From assembly GCF_009498275.1 (NCBI RefSeq), contig NZ_CP045643.1:6014001-6078000 (forward strand): a stretch of DNA of 64,000 bases, in the 5' to 3' direction. The position numbers were made by a program, and so were the translations under genes. The notes beneath the pieces are model-generated. The model made no database searches. It was not told where the DNA came from and saw nothing but the letters and a program-made list of their open reading frames with translations. Source of the DNA: Streptomyces fagopyri (lineage in GTDB: Bacteria > Actinomycetota > Actinomycetes > Streptomycetales > Streptomycetaceae). Below, piece by piece: positions 24,592 through 35,722 of this stretch. Positions within the stretch are counted from its first letter, which is position 1, and every line of letters starts with the position of its first letter.

Positions 24592-26070
24592 ATGCGGGGA
24601 ACCCCGTATCCCACCCTGGACGGGCTGCTGCGAGGCGCTCGTGCGGCGGTGGCCGCGAGGCCCGGTGTCCTGCGTCTGCGCGACATCGGGACCTCGCGTG
24701 CCGGCCGGCCGCTGTGGCTGCTGTCGGCCGGACACGGCCCGCGCCAGGTGCTCACGGTCGCCGGCGCGCACGCCAACGAGCCGGTGGGCGGGGCCACTTC
24801 ACTCCGGCTCGCGCAGCGGTTCGCCCGTGATCCGAGCGTTCTGGGCAGCGGTGTCGGAGGGCTGAACTGCACCTGGCACTTCCTGCTCTGCCTCGATCCC
24901 GACGGCGCGAGTCTCGCCGAGGGCTGGATGACCGCGAACGTCTCCGGCCGCTCGGACACCGTGGACACCGAAGGCGCCTTGCGTGCCGACGGCACTTCGA
25001 CCGCCGACGGCACCTTCGACGCGGTGGACATCGCAGATGCCTCAGGTACCTCAGACACCGCGGGCGTCGCGCACGCCGTGGACCCCGCGCACGGGTGGAC
25101 GGCCGGGCCGTCGTCCGAAGGCATGCCGCCGCCGGGAGCCGGACGGCCGGGGCGGGCCGGACCGCCCGCCGCCGCGCCGCCCCCCATCGGGAGCTACTAC
25201 CGGGGCTTCTACCGCCCCGCCTTCGCCGCCCAGCCCGAGTTCCCGCCCGTCGCCGGGGACCCGCGCGCGCCGATGCCGGAGTCCGAGGTCCTGCTGGGGC
25301 TCATCGACGGACTGCGGCCCGTCGTGCAGTTCTCGCTGCACGGTGTCGAAGTAGGTGGAACCTTCCTGCAACTGACCCGTGCGGTGCCCGGAGCGCCGGC
25401 CGCCTACCGGCGGATCGCGGCGGACCTGGCCATTCCCCTGGAGCACCGGCCCTTCGACGGTATGGGGTGGCTCGTGGAGGGACCGGGCGTGCTCGTCCTG
25501 CCCGACGGCAGCCCGGCCGAGGAACGGGACCCCTCGGGCTTCGTCTCGCGGGCGACCTGGCTGCACGCGATGCGGCACGGCACCGTCTCGGCCGTGGTCG
25601 AGGCGCCCTTCTGGAGCGTGGCGGGCGTCGGCGATCCGCGCCCGGTGGCCGAGCCGCGCCGTGAACTCGCCGACGTCAGCGAGATCCTGCTCGGCCGGAT
25701 CAAGCAACTGGAGTCGGTGGTCGGCGAGTTGGACCCACTTCCACCCGAAACGTCCGACGGGCTGGCCCACTTCACGGCGGCCCGCGAACTAATGGACATC
25801 GGCTCCGGCGTCGTGGACACCTGGAGCGCGGCCGAACTGGCCACCACCGTGGGCAACTCCGTCTCGCTGGGCATCGCGGCCCGCCGCATCCCGCTGCGCG
25901 CGGCGGCCATGATGAGCAAGGCCCTGGGTGGGGCACCGGCGCTGGACACGCTCGTGGACGGGTGGGCCCGCGAGCTGGAGGGCACGTTCGACGCCCGCTG
26001 GGTGGCGGTCGCCGACCAGACCGCGCTCCAGGCGCGCACCATGCTCGCGCTCGCCCGCGCCCTGCTGTGA
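24592..26070 (+). CDS. M14-type zinc carboxypeptidase family protein
   Basis: 492 residues. The zinc ligands of the M14 fold are visible: HxxE in AGAHANEPVG (His60, Glu63) and the third His in FSLHGVEVGG (His250). Glu337 in VVEAPFWS is a candidate catalytic Glu. No signal peptide is seen, so it should act in the cytoplasm. Residues about 118-197 are a low-complexity Ala/Asp/Thr/Gly/Pro insertion. After the catalytic part comes a helical C-terminal domain (from about 360) of unknown role. It starts 12 bp after peptide 2, so it probably trims or recognises these peptides' C-termini. Confidence 0.82.
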   Translation: MRGTPYPTLDGLLRGARAAVAARPGVLRLRDIGTSRAGRPLWLLSAGHGPRQVLTVAGAHANEPVGGATSLRLAQRFARDPSVLGSGVGGLNCTWHFLLCLDPDGASLAEGWMTANVSGRSDTVDTEGALRADGTSTADGTFDAVDIADASGTSDTAGVAHAVDPAHGWTAGPSSEGMPPPGAGRPGRAGPPAAAPPPIGSYYRGFYRPAFAAQPEFPPVAGDPRAPMPESEVLLGLIDGLRPVVQFSLHGVEVGGTFLQLTRAVPGAPAAYRRIAADLAIPLEHRPFDGMGWLVEGPGVLVLPDGSPAEERDPSGFVSRATWLHAMRHGTVSAVVEAPFWSVAGVGDPRPVAEPRRELADVSEILLGRIKQLESVVGELDPLPPETSDGLAHFTAARELMDIGSGVVDTWSAAELATTVGNSVSLGIAARRIPLRAAAMMSKALGGAPALDTLVDGWARELEGTFDARWVAVADQTALQARTMLALARALL

Positions 26071-26252
26071 GGAGCGCGCGGCGCGGCGCGGGAGGGGCCG
26101 GCCGACGCGGTGGGCGGAAGGCGTCCGCGGGCGGCGACGGCCCGGCGGATCACCGGCCCGGACGCGTCCGCGGGCCGCGCGGACGCCGAAGACCCGCCGC
26201 CCCCGGTCCGAAGAGGGCCGCAGGCCCCGCGAACGGAGAGGGATGCCCGGTC

Positions 26253-26340
26253 CGAAGAGGACTACGCGCCCCGTGAACGGAAAGGGGCGCCCGGCCCCGA
26301 AGAGGACTACGCGCCCCGTGAACGGAAAGGGGCGCCCGGC
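26253..26340. repeat. Two 45-bp direct repeats
   Basis: 43 bases are identical between 26253-26295 and 26298-26340, and a decayed third relative precedes them (about 26215-26250). The gap 26071-26387 holds no supported gene. The second copy carries one arm of the terminator hairpin that ends pepN. Confidence 0.85.
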
Positions 26341-26357
26341 ACAACGCCGGGCGCCCC
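26329..26357. terminator. Hairpin terminator between M14 gene and pepN (convergent)
   Basis: Perfect 12-bp GC-only stem (26329-26340 and 26346-26357) with a 5-base ACAAC loop, 30 bp past the pepN stop. It can serve both converging genes. Confidence 0.85.
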
Positions 26358-26387
26358 CTGTCCGTACCGCGTCGGACGTGCGGCCGG

Positions 26388-28961
26388 CTACGAAGCCGCC
26401 GCGTCCGCCGCCTGCGCCTTCAGCGCGCGCTCGATCCCGGCGCGGGACTCCGAGATCAGGCGCCGCAGGGCCGCGTTGGACTCGGCGGAGGCCAGCCACG
26501 CGTCCGTCTTGGCGAGGGTCTCCTCGGAGACCTGGATCGACGGGAACAGGCCGATCGCGATCTGCTGGGCGATCTCGTGCGAACGGGAGTCCCAGATGTC
26601 CTTCACCACGGCGAAGAACCGGTCCGCGTACGGCGCGAGCAGCTCACGCTGGTCGGTCTGCACGAAGCCGCCGATCACCGCCTCCTGCACGGCGTTCGGA
26701 AGCTTGTCGGACTCGATGACCGAGACCCAGGCCTCCTCCTTCGCCTCCACGGTGGGACGGCCGGCCCGCGCGGTGGCCGCGTGCCGCTCACCGGCCGCCG
26801 TCCGGTCGCGCTCGTACTCGGCCGCGATCTCCGCCTCGTCGTAGCGCCCGACCGCCGCGAGGCGCTGCACGAACGCCCAGCGCAGCTCGGTGTCGACGGC
26901 GAGCCCCTCGATGGTCTCCCGGTCCTCCAGCAGGCCCTCCAGGAGGTCCAGCTGCTCCGGGGTCCGGGCGGTCGCCGCGAAGGCGCGCGCCCAGGCGAGC
27001 TGGTGGTCGCCGCCGGCGTCGGCCGCGCGCAGGTGCGCGAGGGTCGCCTCGGTCCAGCGGGTCAGCAGCGACTCGCGGGTGGCGGGGGCGGCGTACATCT
27101 CGATCGCCAGCTTGAGCTGCCGCTGGAGCGACTGCACGACACCGATGTCGGACTCCTTGCCGATGCCGGACAGCACCAGGGACAGGTAGTCGCGGGTGGC
27201 GAGCTCACCGTCGCGGGTCATGTCCCAGGCGGAGGCCCAGCACAGCGCGCGCGGCAGCGAGGACTCGAAGTCGCCGAGGTGCTCCGTCACGAAGGCCAGC
27301 GAGTCCTCGTCGAGACGGACCTTGGCGTACGACAGGTCGTCGTCGTTGAGCAGGAAGACGGCCGGACGGCGCCTGCCGGTCAGCTCGGGCACGGCGGTCA
27401 GCTCACCGTCGACGTCGAGCTCGATCCGCTCGTCGCGCACCAGCTTGCCGCTCGCGTCGTCGAGGTCGTACAGGCCGATCGCGATGCGGTGGGGACGGAG
27501 CGTCGGCTCGCCCTTGGCACCCGCCGGGAGGGCCGGGGCCTCCTGGCGGATCGCGAAGGAGGTGATGACCCCGTTCGCGTCCGTCTCGACCTCCGGGCGC
27601 AGGACGTTGATGCCGGCGGTCCGCAGCCACTTCTCCGACCAGTTCTTCAGGTCGCGTCCGGAGGTCTCCTCCAGCGCGCCCAGCAGGTCGGACAGGCGCG
27701 TGTTGCCGTACGCGTGCCGCTTGAAGTACGCCTGCACGCCCCGGAAGAACTCGTCCATGCCGACGTAAGCGACGAGCTGCTTCAGTACGCTCGCGCCCTT
27801 CGCGTACGTGATCCCGTCGAAGTTGACGAGCACGTCGTCCAGGTCGCGGATCTCCGCCATGATCGGGTGGGTGGAGGGCAGTTGGTCCTGCCGGTACGCC
27901 CACGTCTTCATGGAGTTGGCGAAGGTCGTCCAGGAGTGCGGCCAGCGGCTGCCCTCGGCGTACGCCTGGCAGGCGATGGAGGTGTAGGTGGCGAACGACT
28001 CGTTCAGCCACAGGTCGTTCCACCACTCCATGGTCACGAGGTCGCCGAACCACATGTGGGCGAGCTCGTGCAGGATCGTCTCGGCGCGCACCTCGTACGC
28101 GGCGTCCGTGACCTTCGACCGGAACACGTACTGGTCCCGGATCGTCACCGCGCCCGCGTTCTCCATCGCGCCCGCGTTGAACTCCGGCACGAAGAGCTGG
28201 TCGTACTTCTTGAACGGGTACGCGTAGTCGAACTTCTCCTGGAACCACTCGAAGCCCTGCCGGGTGACCTCGAAGATCGCGTCCGAGTCCAGGAACTCGG
28301 CGAGCGAGGGGCGACAGTAGATGCCGAGCGGCACGCTCTGTCCGTCCTTCTCGTACACACTGTGCACGGAGTGGTACGGGCCGACGATCAGCGCGGTGAT
28401 GTACGTGGAGATCCGCGGCGTCGGTTCGAAGGCCCAGATGTCGTCCTTGGGCTCGGGCGACGGCGAGTTGGAAATGACGGTCCAGCCGGACGGCGCCTTC
28501 ACGGTGAACCGGAAGGTGGCCTTGAGGTCGGGCTGCTCGAAGGACGCGAAGACGCGCCGGGCGTCCGGGACCTCGAACTGGGTGTACAGGTAGGCCTGCT
28601 GGTCGACGGGGTCGACGAACCGGTGCAGACCCTCGCCGGTGTTGGTGTACGCGCATTCCGCGACGACCCGCAGGACGTTACGGCCCTCCAGCAGGCCCGG
28701 CAGCGTGATCCGCGAGTCGTCGAAGACTTCGGCGGGGGTGAGGGCGTCCCCGTTGAGGACCACCTCGTGAACGGCCGGGGCCACCAGGTCGATGAAGGAC
28801 TCCGCGCCGCTCTCCGCGACGTCGAAGCGCACCGTGGTCACGGACCGGTAGGTGCCGCCCTCCTGCGCGCCCGAGAGGTCGAGATCGATCGCGTACGAGT
28901 CAACGGTGAGCAGCTTCGCGCGCTGCTGCGCCTCTTCGCGGGTCAGGTTTGTGCCAGGCAC
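26388..28961 (-). CDS. pepN: Aminopeptidase N (M1 family)
   Basis: 857 residues, the usual length for actinobacterial PepN. The substrate motif GAMEN is at 264-268, the zinc site HELAH at 298-302 with the third ligand Glu321 (LNESFATY), and the C-terminal ERAP1-type helical domain follows. It removes N-terminal residues from peptides in the cytoplasm. A second, clearly homologous copy lies at 42133-44736. The ATG lacks a strong ribosome site, but MPGTNLTREEAQQRA is a conserved beginning shared in form with the second copy. Confidence 0.96.
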   Translation of the reverse strand: MPGTNLTREEAQQRAKLLTVDSYAIDLDLSGAQEGGTYRSVTTVRFDVAESGAESFIDLVAPAVHEVVLNGDALTPAEVFDDSRITLPGLLEGRNVLRVVAECAYTNTGEGLHRFVDPVDQQAYLYTQFEVPDARRVFASFEQPDLKATFRFTVKAPSGWTVISNSPSPEPKDDIWAFEPTPRISTYITALIVGPYHSVHSVYEKDGQSVPLGIYCRPSLAEFLDSDAIFEVTRQGFEWFQEKFDYAYPFKKYDQLFVPEFNAGAMENAGAVTIRDQYVFRSKVTDAAYEVRAETILHELAHMWFGDLVTMEWWNDLWLNESFATYTSIACQAYAEGSRWPHSWTTFANSMKTWAYRQDQLPSTHPIMAEIRDLDDVLVNFDGITYAKGASVLKQLVAYVGMDEFFRGVQAYFKRHAYGNTRLSDLLGALEETSGRDLKNWSEKWLRTAGINVLRPEVETDANGVITSFAIRQEAPALPAGAKGEPTLRPHRIAIGLYDLDDASGKLVRDERIELDVDGELTAVPELTGRRRPAVFLLNDDDLSYAKVRLDEDSLAFVTEHLGDFESSLPRALCWASAWDMTRDGELATRDYLSLVLSGIGKESDIGVVQSLQRQLKLAIEMYAAPATRESLLTRWTEATLAHLRAADAGGDHQLAWARAFAATARTPEQLDLLEGLLEDRETIEGLAVDTELRWAFVQRLAAVGRYDEAEIAAEYERDRTAAGERHAATARAGRPTVEAKEEAWVSVIESDKLPNAVQEAVIGGFVQTDQRELLAPYADRFFAVVKDIWDSRSHEIAQQIAIGLFPSIQVSEETLAKTDAWLASAESNAALRRLISESRAGIERALKAQAADAAAS

Positions 28962-29074
28962 GCGGTCATCTCCTCGTTATGTGACGGTTGCGCCATCCTT
29001 CCACGGGACCAGCACGGAACGCGATGTCCGTATCCCGCCGGTGACCGGGGCTTTCGGGCGCGAGTCTGGAGCGC

Positions 29075-29557
29075 ATGACGAACCGCATCGCACGCCCCAT
29101 CGAAGCGGGGATCCTGAAGGATCTCCGCACAGCTGACGACGCCGGCCGCCCGATGGTTCCCGTCACGGACGTGGAGGGCGGCGCTCCGCTCCGCTGCTGC
29201 CTGCGCCGCAGCGAGCCGGGGGAGCTGATCGCGCTCGTCTCGTACGCCCCGCTGCGCCGCTGGGCCGCCGCGGCCGGTGTCGATCCGGGCGCGTACGACG
29301 AGCAGGGTCCGGTCTTCGTCCACGCGCGGGAGTGCGGAGGTCCGGCCGCGGACGTCCGGCCGTTCGAGGGCGCCCACCGCACCGTGCGGCGCTACTCCGC
29401 CGGGGGGCGCATTCTCGGCGGCCGGCTGGTGGAGGTCCCCGAGTGGTCCGCGTTGGAGGCGGCCTTCGAGGCGGCGTTCGCCGATCCGGCGGTGGAACTG
29501 GTCCATGTACGGGCCGTCGAGTACGGCTGTTTCCTGTACGAGGTCCGCCGGGCGTGA
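29075..29557 (+). CDS. DUF1203 family protein
   Basis: 160 residues. CCLRRSEPGELIALVSYAP and GPVFVHARECGG are typical of the DUF1203 family, as is the C-terminal VRAVEYGCFLYEV. The family has no known biochemical function. It is a single gene, divergent from pepN by 113 bp, with GGAG before the ATG. Confidence 0.82.
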   Translation: MTNRIARPIEAGILKDLRTADDAGRPMVPVTDVEGGAPLRCCLRRSEPGELIALVSYAPLRRWAAAAGVDPGAYDEQGPVFVHARECGGPAADVRPFEGAHRTVRRYSAGGRILGGRLVEVPEWSALEAAFEAAFADPAVELVHVRAVEYGCFLYEVRRA

Positions 29558-29636
29558 CGAGCGCGTGCCGCGGGCGGGGCGGACGTGGCGGGGGAGGAAC
29601 GGACGTACCGCGAGGGGATGCGGACGGGCCGTGCGA

Positions 29637-29666
29637 AGGGGCGGCCACCGTGCGGTGACCGCCCCT
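29637..29666 (-). terminator. Hairpin terminator of asd
   Basis: 13-base arms with one mismatch around a 4-base loop, about 20 bp beyond the asd stop. It lies between two converging genes (DUF1203 and asd). Confidence 0.75.
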
Positions 29667-29685
29667 GGGGCGTGTGCGGTGGGCG

Positions 29686-31517
<1,832 letters not shown>

Positions 31518-31518
31518 C

Positions 31519-32265
31519 GTGGCCGGGTACGCCGAGCACGAGGACGGTACGGCAGCGGACGCGCTGTGGGCCGCGATCACCGGTGAACCGCTGCCCGAGG
31601 GGGTCCGCGACGACCCCGAGGCGGTGTCGGAGCACCGGTCGGCGGTCGCGGACCTGGTGCTGCTGCGGGAGCAGTTGGCCGCCATCGGGGGCGCGCTGGC
31701 GGAGCCGGGTGAGGAGCCGGTGCCCGTGCGGGCTCCCCGGCAGCGCCCGCGCCGTCCGGCGGGGGCTCCCAGGAACCGGGGCCGCCGTCCCCTAGCGGTC
31801 GCCCTGGGCACTCTCGTCGTGACCGCCGTCGCCGCGATGGTCGGCGGCATGGGCTGGCTGATCGCGCAGGGCGGGGGCGCGGATTCGAAGGCGTCGTCGG
31901 ACAGCGCGGCCAAGGCGGCGGACGGCGCGAGCGGGTCGGCCTCGCTCAGCGCCCCCGGCTACCTCGCCTGTTCCCGATTGCTGGTCGAGGGCGAGATCAG
32001 CGCGATCGAGCCGGTCGCGGGCACCGAGCGGGACCGGGTCACCCTCGACGTGACGCGCTTCTACAAGCCGGCGGAGGGGAAGCCGCGGGTCACCTTCCTG
32101 GTGGACCGGGAGTCCGGCCCGCGGCGGGGTGAGCACGTGCTGGTCGGCATCCGGCGGGGCGCGGTGACCCCCGACCGGTGGACGACGGGGGAGGAGGCCA
32201 TCGCCCGCGACCGGCGGTGGATCACCGGGGCGCTGCCCGCCTCCCGTGGCCTCGCCTGCGAGTGA
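31519..32265 (+). CDS. Single-pass membrane protein, likely anti-sigma partner
   Basis: 248 residues. The first 80 form a soluble acidic N-terminus with no HxxxCxxC zinc motif. One membrane helix follows (LAVALGTLVVTAVAAMVGGMGW, about 96-117). The outside part contains a compact domain (YLACSRLLVEGEISAIEPV, VTLDVTRFYKP). Topology and gene order fit an anti-sigma factor that lacks the zinc finger. The start (GTG 2 bp after the sigma stop) has no separate ribosome site, which suggests coupling. Confidence 0.78.
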   Translation: MAGYAEHEDGTAADALWAAITGEPLPEGVRDDPEAVSEHRSAVADLVLLREQLAAIGGALAEPGEEPVPVRAPRQRPRRPAGAPRNRGRRPLAVALGTLVVTAVAAMVGGMGWLIAQGGGADSKASSDSAAKAADGASGSASLSAPGYLACSRLLVEGEISAIEPVAGTERDRVTLDVTRFYKPAEGKPRVTFLVDRESGPRRGEHVLVGIRRGAVTPDRWTTGEEAIARDRRWITGALPASRGLACE

Positions 32266-32361
32266 GAGGGCTCGCCCGCGCCGGACAGGCCCGCGCGGGC
32301 GAGCGGGGCGGCCCGCGCACGGGGAAAGGGCGGGCGGGCTGGGCGGCCCGCGCACGGGAAA

Positions 32362-32395
32362 GGGGCGGGCGCCCGGAATTCCGGACGCCCGCCCC
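32362..32395 (-). terminator. Hairpin terminator of the subtilase gene
   Basis: Near-perfect inverted repeat (one mismatch over 17 bases) centred on AATT, about 15 bp after the protease stop codon; likely bidirectional between converging genes. Confidence 0.82.
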
Positions 32396-32410
32396 TCAGA
32401 GGGGCACGCG

Positions 32411-35400
32411 CTACGGCGTGACCTTCTCGATCTTCACGCTGCCGAGGCCCGCGGCGGTGCCACGCGCGTTCACCAGCTGCACCTGGCCGAAGAACTCGCG
32501 TCCCTCGGGGGCGGGGGCCAGCGCGGTGACGGTGCCGGACACCGTCGCCGTGCCGCCCGTGGCGAGCTTCACCGGCGTGGACGCGTCGACGCCGACCGTG
32601 CCGAGCGCCGACGAGAAGAACACGTCACGGTAGTCGTACGCGGTCGAGCCCGACGGGACCGAGTAGCCCGCGACCTCGATGGTGTACCTGCCGGCGGCGG
32701 GGCTCGGGATGGAGACCGCCTCCTCCGAGTCGCCGTCCGCGGACTGGGCGACCTGCTTGCCGGCCGAGTCGTACACCGTCAGGTCGAGGTCGGCGGCGGT
32801 GTCGGAGACGTTGCCGATGGCGACGTCGAGCGAGGCGGCGCCCGCGGGCACGTCGACCGTGGTGGTCTGCGTGGCGTTCTGGGCGATCGTCGGCCGGTCC
32901 GTCTTCGAGGAGCCGAGCGGGCCGCCCTTCAGCCTGCCGTCGAGCGCGGCGAACTGGTTCGTGACCTTCCAGGAGGCGGTGACAGGGGTGCCCACCTTGG
33001 CCTCGGGCACGGTCACGGTCTGCGGGTCGAAGGCCGCGCCGAGCACGGTGGCCTCCAGCTTGTACGGGTTGTCGAGCAGCGGCGACGTACGGCGCGCCTC
33101 GACCTCGACCTCCCAGACACCGGGCTGCGGGTCCGCGTACGCGCGCACGTCGGGCTTGCAGCCGTTGGTGTTCGGGTAGTTGCTGTAGCAGTACGGCGTG
33201 CCGGTGTCCTCGACCGGGACACCGTACGGGTGGATGGAGATGAACCGGGTCTGGCTCAGGCCCTTCAGCCCGCCGATGGCGACCTCCAGGCTCCTGGCGC
33301 CCTCGGGCACGGTCAGGAAGTACGACCGGGTGCTGTCGCGCTGTATCGAATCCGACGCGGAGAAGGCGAACTTGACCGGCGTCGAGACCACGACCGTGGT
33401 CAGGATCTGCCGGTCGACGCCCTCGGTCCTCGGGTCGTCGAGTTCGAGGATCGCGCTCTTGATGCCGGCCGAGGAGGCCCTCGCGGAGACCTTGACGGTG
33501 ACCGGCTTGTTCAGTTCGAGCCGCACCTCGTCGGAGCCGACGATCCTGAAGGTGTCACCGGCGTTGTTCTCGAAGTGCAGCTCGTGGCGGATCGCCCGGT
33601 CCGGACCGGAGGTACGGGTGACGGTGATCTCGTAGGTCTTCTTCTCGCCGGCCTTGAGACCGCCCTCGCGGTCGTACAGTCCGGTGCCGAAGCCCGGGGT
33701 CTTCAGCGCGTAGTCGATCGCGGTGTCGACCGGCGCCTTCACCGTGTACTCGTGGGCGGTCGCGTCGTCCCTGATGGCCTTCCACGCGTCCACGATGTCG
33801 ATGAGGCCCGCGCCCTCCTCGTACGCCTGCACACCCCTGATGTGGTCGGCGGTCGAGGTGAGGGCCGTGCGGAGGTCGGCGGGCGTCAGGGCGATGTGCC
33901 TCTGCTTGGCGGCGCTCAGGAGCAGCGCGGACGCGCCCGCGGCCTGCGGGGACGCCATCGAGGTGCCCTGGAGCATCGAGTAGCCGGCCGGCAGGGTGTA
34001 GCCCGACTCGGCGACCGGGGAGCCCGGCAGCCAGGTCTGGGTGGTGTTGATCGCGGCGCCGGGCGCCGTCAGCGTCGGCGTGAAGCCGCCGTCCTCACGC
34101 GGACCGCGCGAGGAGAACGGCATCATCGCGTACTTCTTCTCCACGACCGAGCCGTAGTTGGCGGCCCAGGTCTCCTTGGAGATGGACGCGCCGACCGAGA
34201 TGACCTTGTCGGCGAGGCCGGGGTCACCGATGGTGTTGGCACCGGGGCCGGAGTTGCCCGCGGAGATCACCAGCTGGACGCCGTAGGTGTCGATGAGACG
34301 CGTGTAGAGCTCGGAGCGCGCGTTGTTGCCGTCGTTCAGCGCGGGCAGGCCGCCGATGGACATGTTGACGATGTCGACGCCGCGGTTGACGACGAGGTCG
34401 ATCATGCCCTCGGTGAGCGCGATGTTGGTGCAGCCGGGGCCGAACACGCAGGCGCGGGACGAGACGATCTTCGCGCCGGGGGCGGCGCCGTTCATCCTGC
34501 CGCCGAACAGGCCGTTCGCGGAGGTGATGCCCGCGACGTGCGTGCCGTGCTCGCTGGAGATGACGCCGATGTTGACGTAGTCGGCCTTGGAACCGGCCGC
34601 GTCGTAGACCACGTCCTTGCGGATCTCGACGACGAACGGGATGCGCTCGACGACGTCGGTCGCCGGGTTGTCCTTGCCGAAGTAGCCGACCTGGAAGCCG
34701 TCCTTGTACGGCTTCATCGGCACGTCGTCGGTGAAGTCGAGGTTGTCGTTCGTGTCGACCCGCACGGTGCCGGAGGCCGGGTCGTACAGCACGCCCCAGG
34801 CGTCGGTGGTGTCGCCGTCGCGGTTCAGGTCGCCCGCTTCGTCGCCGCCCGCGGTGGCCGACTCGTACATGTAGTTGAACTTGTAGGCGCCGGCCGGAGC
34901 CTTGAACGTCTCGGTGCCCTGGCTGGCCGTCGTGATGGCGAAGGACGGGCCGGAGACCGAACTGGTCATCCGCCGCCAGCTGCCGTCGCCGTCGTTGACC
35001 GGGTCGGTGGACGTGACCCAGTCGACGACCTTGCGCTCGCCGGTGGTGGTCTTCTGCAGCGCCGGGTGGCCCAGGTCCACGCCCGAGTCGAGGATGCCGA
35101 TGGTGATGCCGCGGCCGTCCGCCTTCGGGTTCTTCTTCACGAAGTCGACGGCGCCCGTCTCGAAGGACGGGTTGTACGGGTTCTCGGCGGGGGTGTTCTT
35201 GTTCGGGGCGGAGCGGGTGACCGTGCCCGTGGCCCTGCCGGCGCCCTTGGCCGTGTCCGCGCTCGGTGTCGGGTCGTCCAGCGCGATGTCCTGGCGCAGG
35301 TCGATGCCGTGCACGGACGAGAGCTTGGCGGCGGCGGCGATGGCCGCGTCCGCCTTCGCCGTCGGGACGGTGGCCCGGACGTAACCGACCTTGTCGAAGG

Positions 35401-35722
35401 TCCGGCCGACGAGACCGCCCTGGACCGCGTCCAGCTGCCGGGCGACCTGCTCGGTCTGGCCGGGCGCGGTGGCGACCATCATCGTGACGTTCTTGGTGCC
35501 GTCGGCCTTGGCCTCGGCGAGGAGGGCCGCGTCGTCCGAACCGAGCTTGGCGCTCGCGGACTTGGTGCCCGGGTCGGGCGTGGCGGCGGGTGCGTGGTCC
35601 GCGGCGAGGGCCATGGGTATCGGTCCGGCCGCGGAGAGCGCGGTCACCAGGCCGGCGGCCACGGCTATGCGGACCACGCGTCTCGCGCCCGAGAGTGGGG
35701 CGCGCTGGGGGTCGAGGGTCAT
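32411..35722 (-). CDS. Secreted S8 (subtilisin-like) serine protease with large C-terminal region
   Basis: 1103 residues. A signal peptide (RRVVRIAVAAGLVTALSAAG, cleavage near ALA-AD) is followed by an I9-like propeptide (about 65-150). The catalytic triad is Asp212 (GILDSGVD), His392 (EHGTHVAG) and Ser588 (QGTSMASP), with oxyanion Asn490 (ISAGNSGPG). An insertion of about 130 residues lies between Asp and His. The C-terminal 500 residues form several beta-rich domains probably for substrate or wall binding. The start at 35722 is chosen because AAGGG sits six bases upstream, while the ATG at 35728 touches it. It digests proteins outside the cell. Confidence 0.94.
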   Translation of the reverse strand: MTLDPQRAPLSGARRVVRIAVAAGLVTALSAAGPIPMALAADHAPAATPDPGTKSASAKLGSDDAALLAEAKADGTKNVTMMVATAPGQTEQVARQLDAVQGGLVGRTFDKVGYVRATVPTAKADAAIAAAAKLSSVHGIDLRQDIALDDPTPSADTAKGAGRATGTVTRSAPNKNTPAENPYNPSFETGAVDFVKKNPKADGRGITIGILDSGVDLGHPALQKTTTGERKVVDWVTSTDPVNDGDGSWRRMTSSVSGPSFAITTASQGTETFKAPAGAYKFNYMYESATAGGDEAGDLNRDGDTTDAWGVLYDPASGTVRVDTNDNLDFTDDVPMKPYKDGFQVGYFGKDNPATDVVERIPFVVEIRKDVVYDAAGSKADYVNIGVISSEHGTHVAGITSANGLFGGRMNGAAPGAKIVSSRACVFGPGCTNIALTEGMIDLVVNRGVDIVNMSIGGLPALNDGNNARSELYTRLIDTYGVQLVISAGNSGPGANTIGDPGLADKVISVGASISKETWAANYGSVVEKKYAMMPFSSRGPREDGGFTPTLTAPGAAINTTQTWLPGSPVAESGYTLPAGYSMLQGTSMASPQAAGASALLLSAAKQRHIALTPADLRTALTSTADHIRGVQAYEEGAGLIDIVDAWKAIRDDATAHEYTVKAPVDTAIDYALKTPGFGTGLYDREGGLKAGEKKTYEITVTRTSGPDRAIRHELHFENNAGDTFRIVGSDEVRLELNKPVTVKVSARASSAGIKSAILELDDPRTEGVDRQILTTVVVSTPVKFAFSASDSIQRDSTRSYFLTVPEGARSLEVAIGGLKGLSQTRFISIHPYGVPVEDTGTPYCYSNYPNTNGCKPDVRAYADPQPGVWEVEVEARRTSPLLDNPYKLEATVLGAAFDPQTVTVPEAKVGTPVTASWKVTNQFAALDGRLKGGPLGSSKTDRPTIAQNATQTTTVDVPAGAASLDVAIGNVSDTAADLDLTVYDSAGKQVAQSADGDSEEAVSIPSPAAGRYTIEVAGYSVPSGSTAYDYRDVFFSSALGTVGVDASTPVKLATGGTATVSGTVTALAPAPEGREFFGQVQLVNARGTAAGLGSVKIEKVTP

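Noticed and set aside
21506..26070. Lanthipeptide, lasso or sactipeptide cluster
   Set aside because: No LanB/LanC/LanM, no lasso cyclase (asparagine-synthetase-like) and no radical SAM protein; the peptides have no Cys.
26577..29078. Long plus-strand open frame antisense to pepN
   Set aside because: No domain features; the M1 aminopeptidase on the other strand explains the coding bias.
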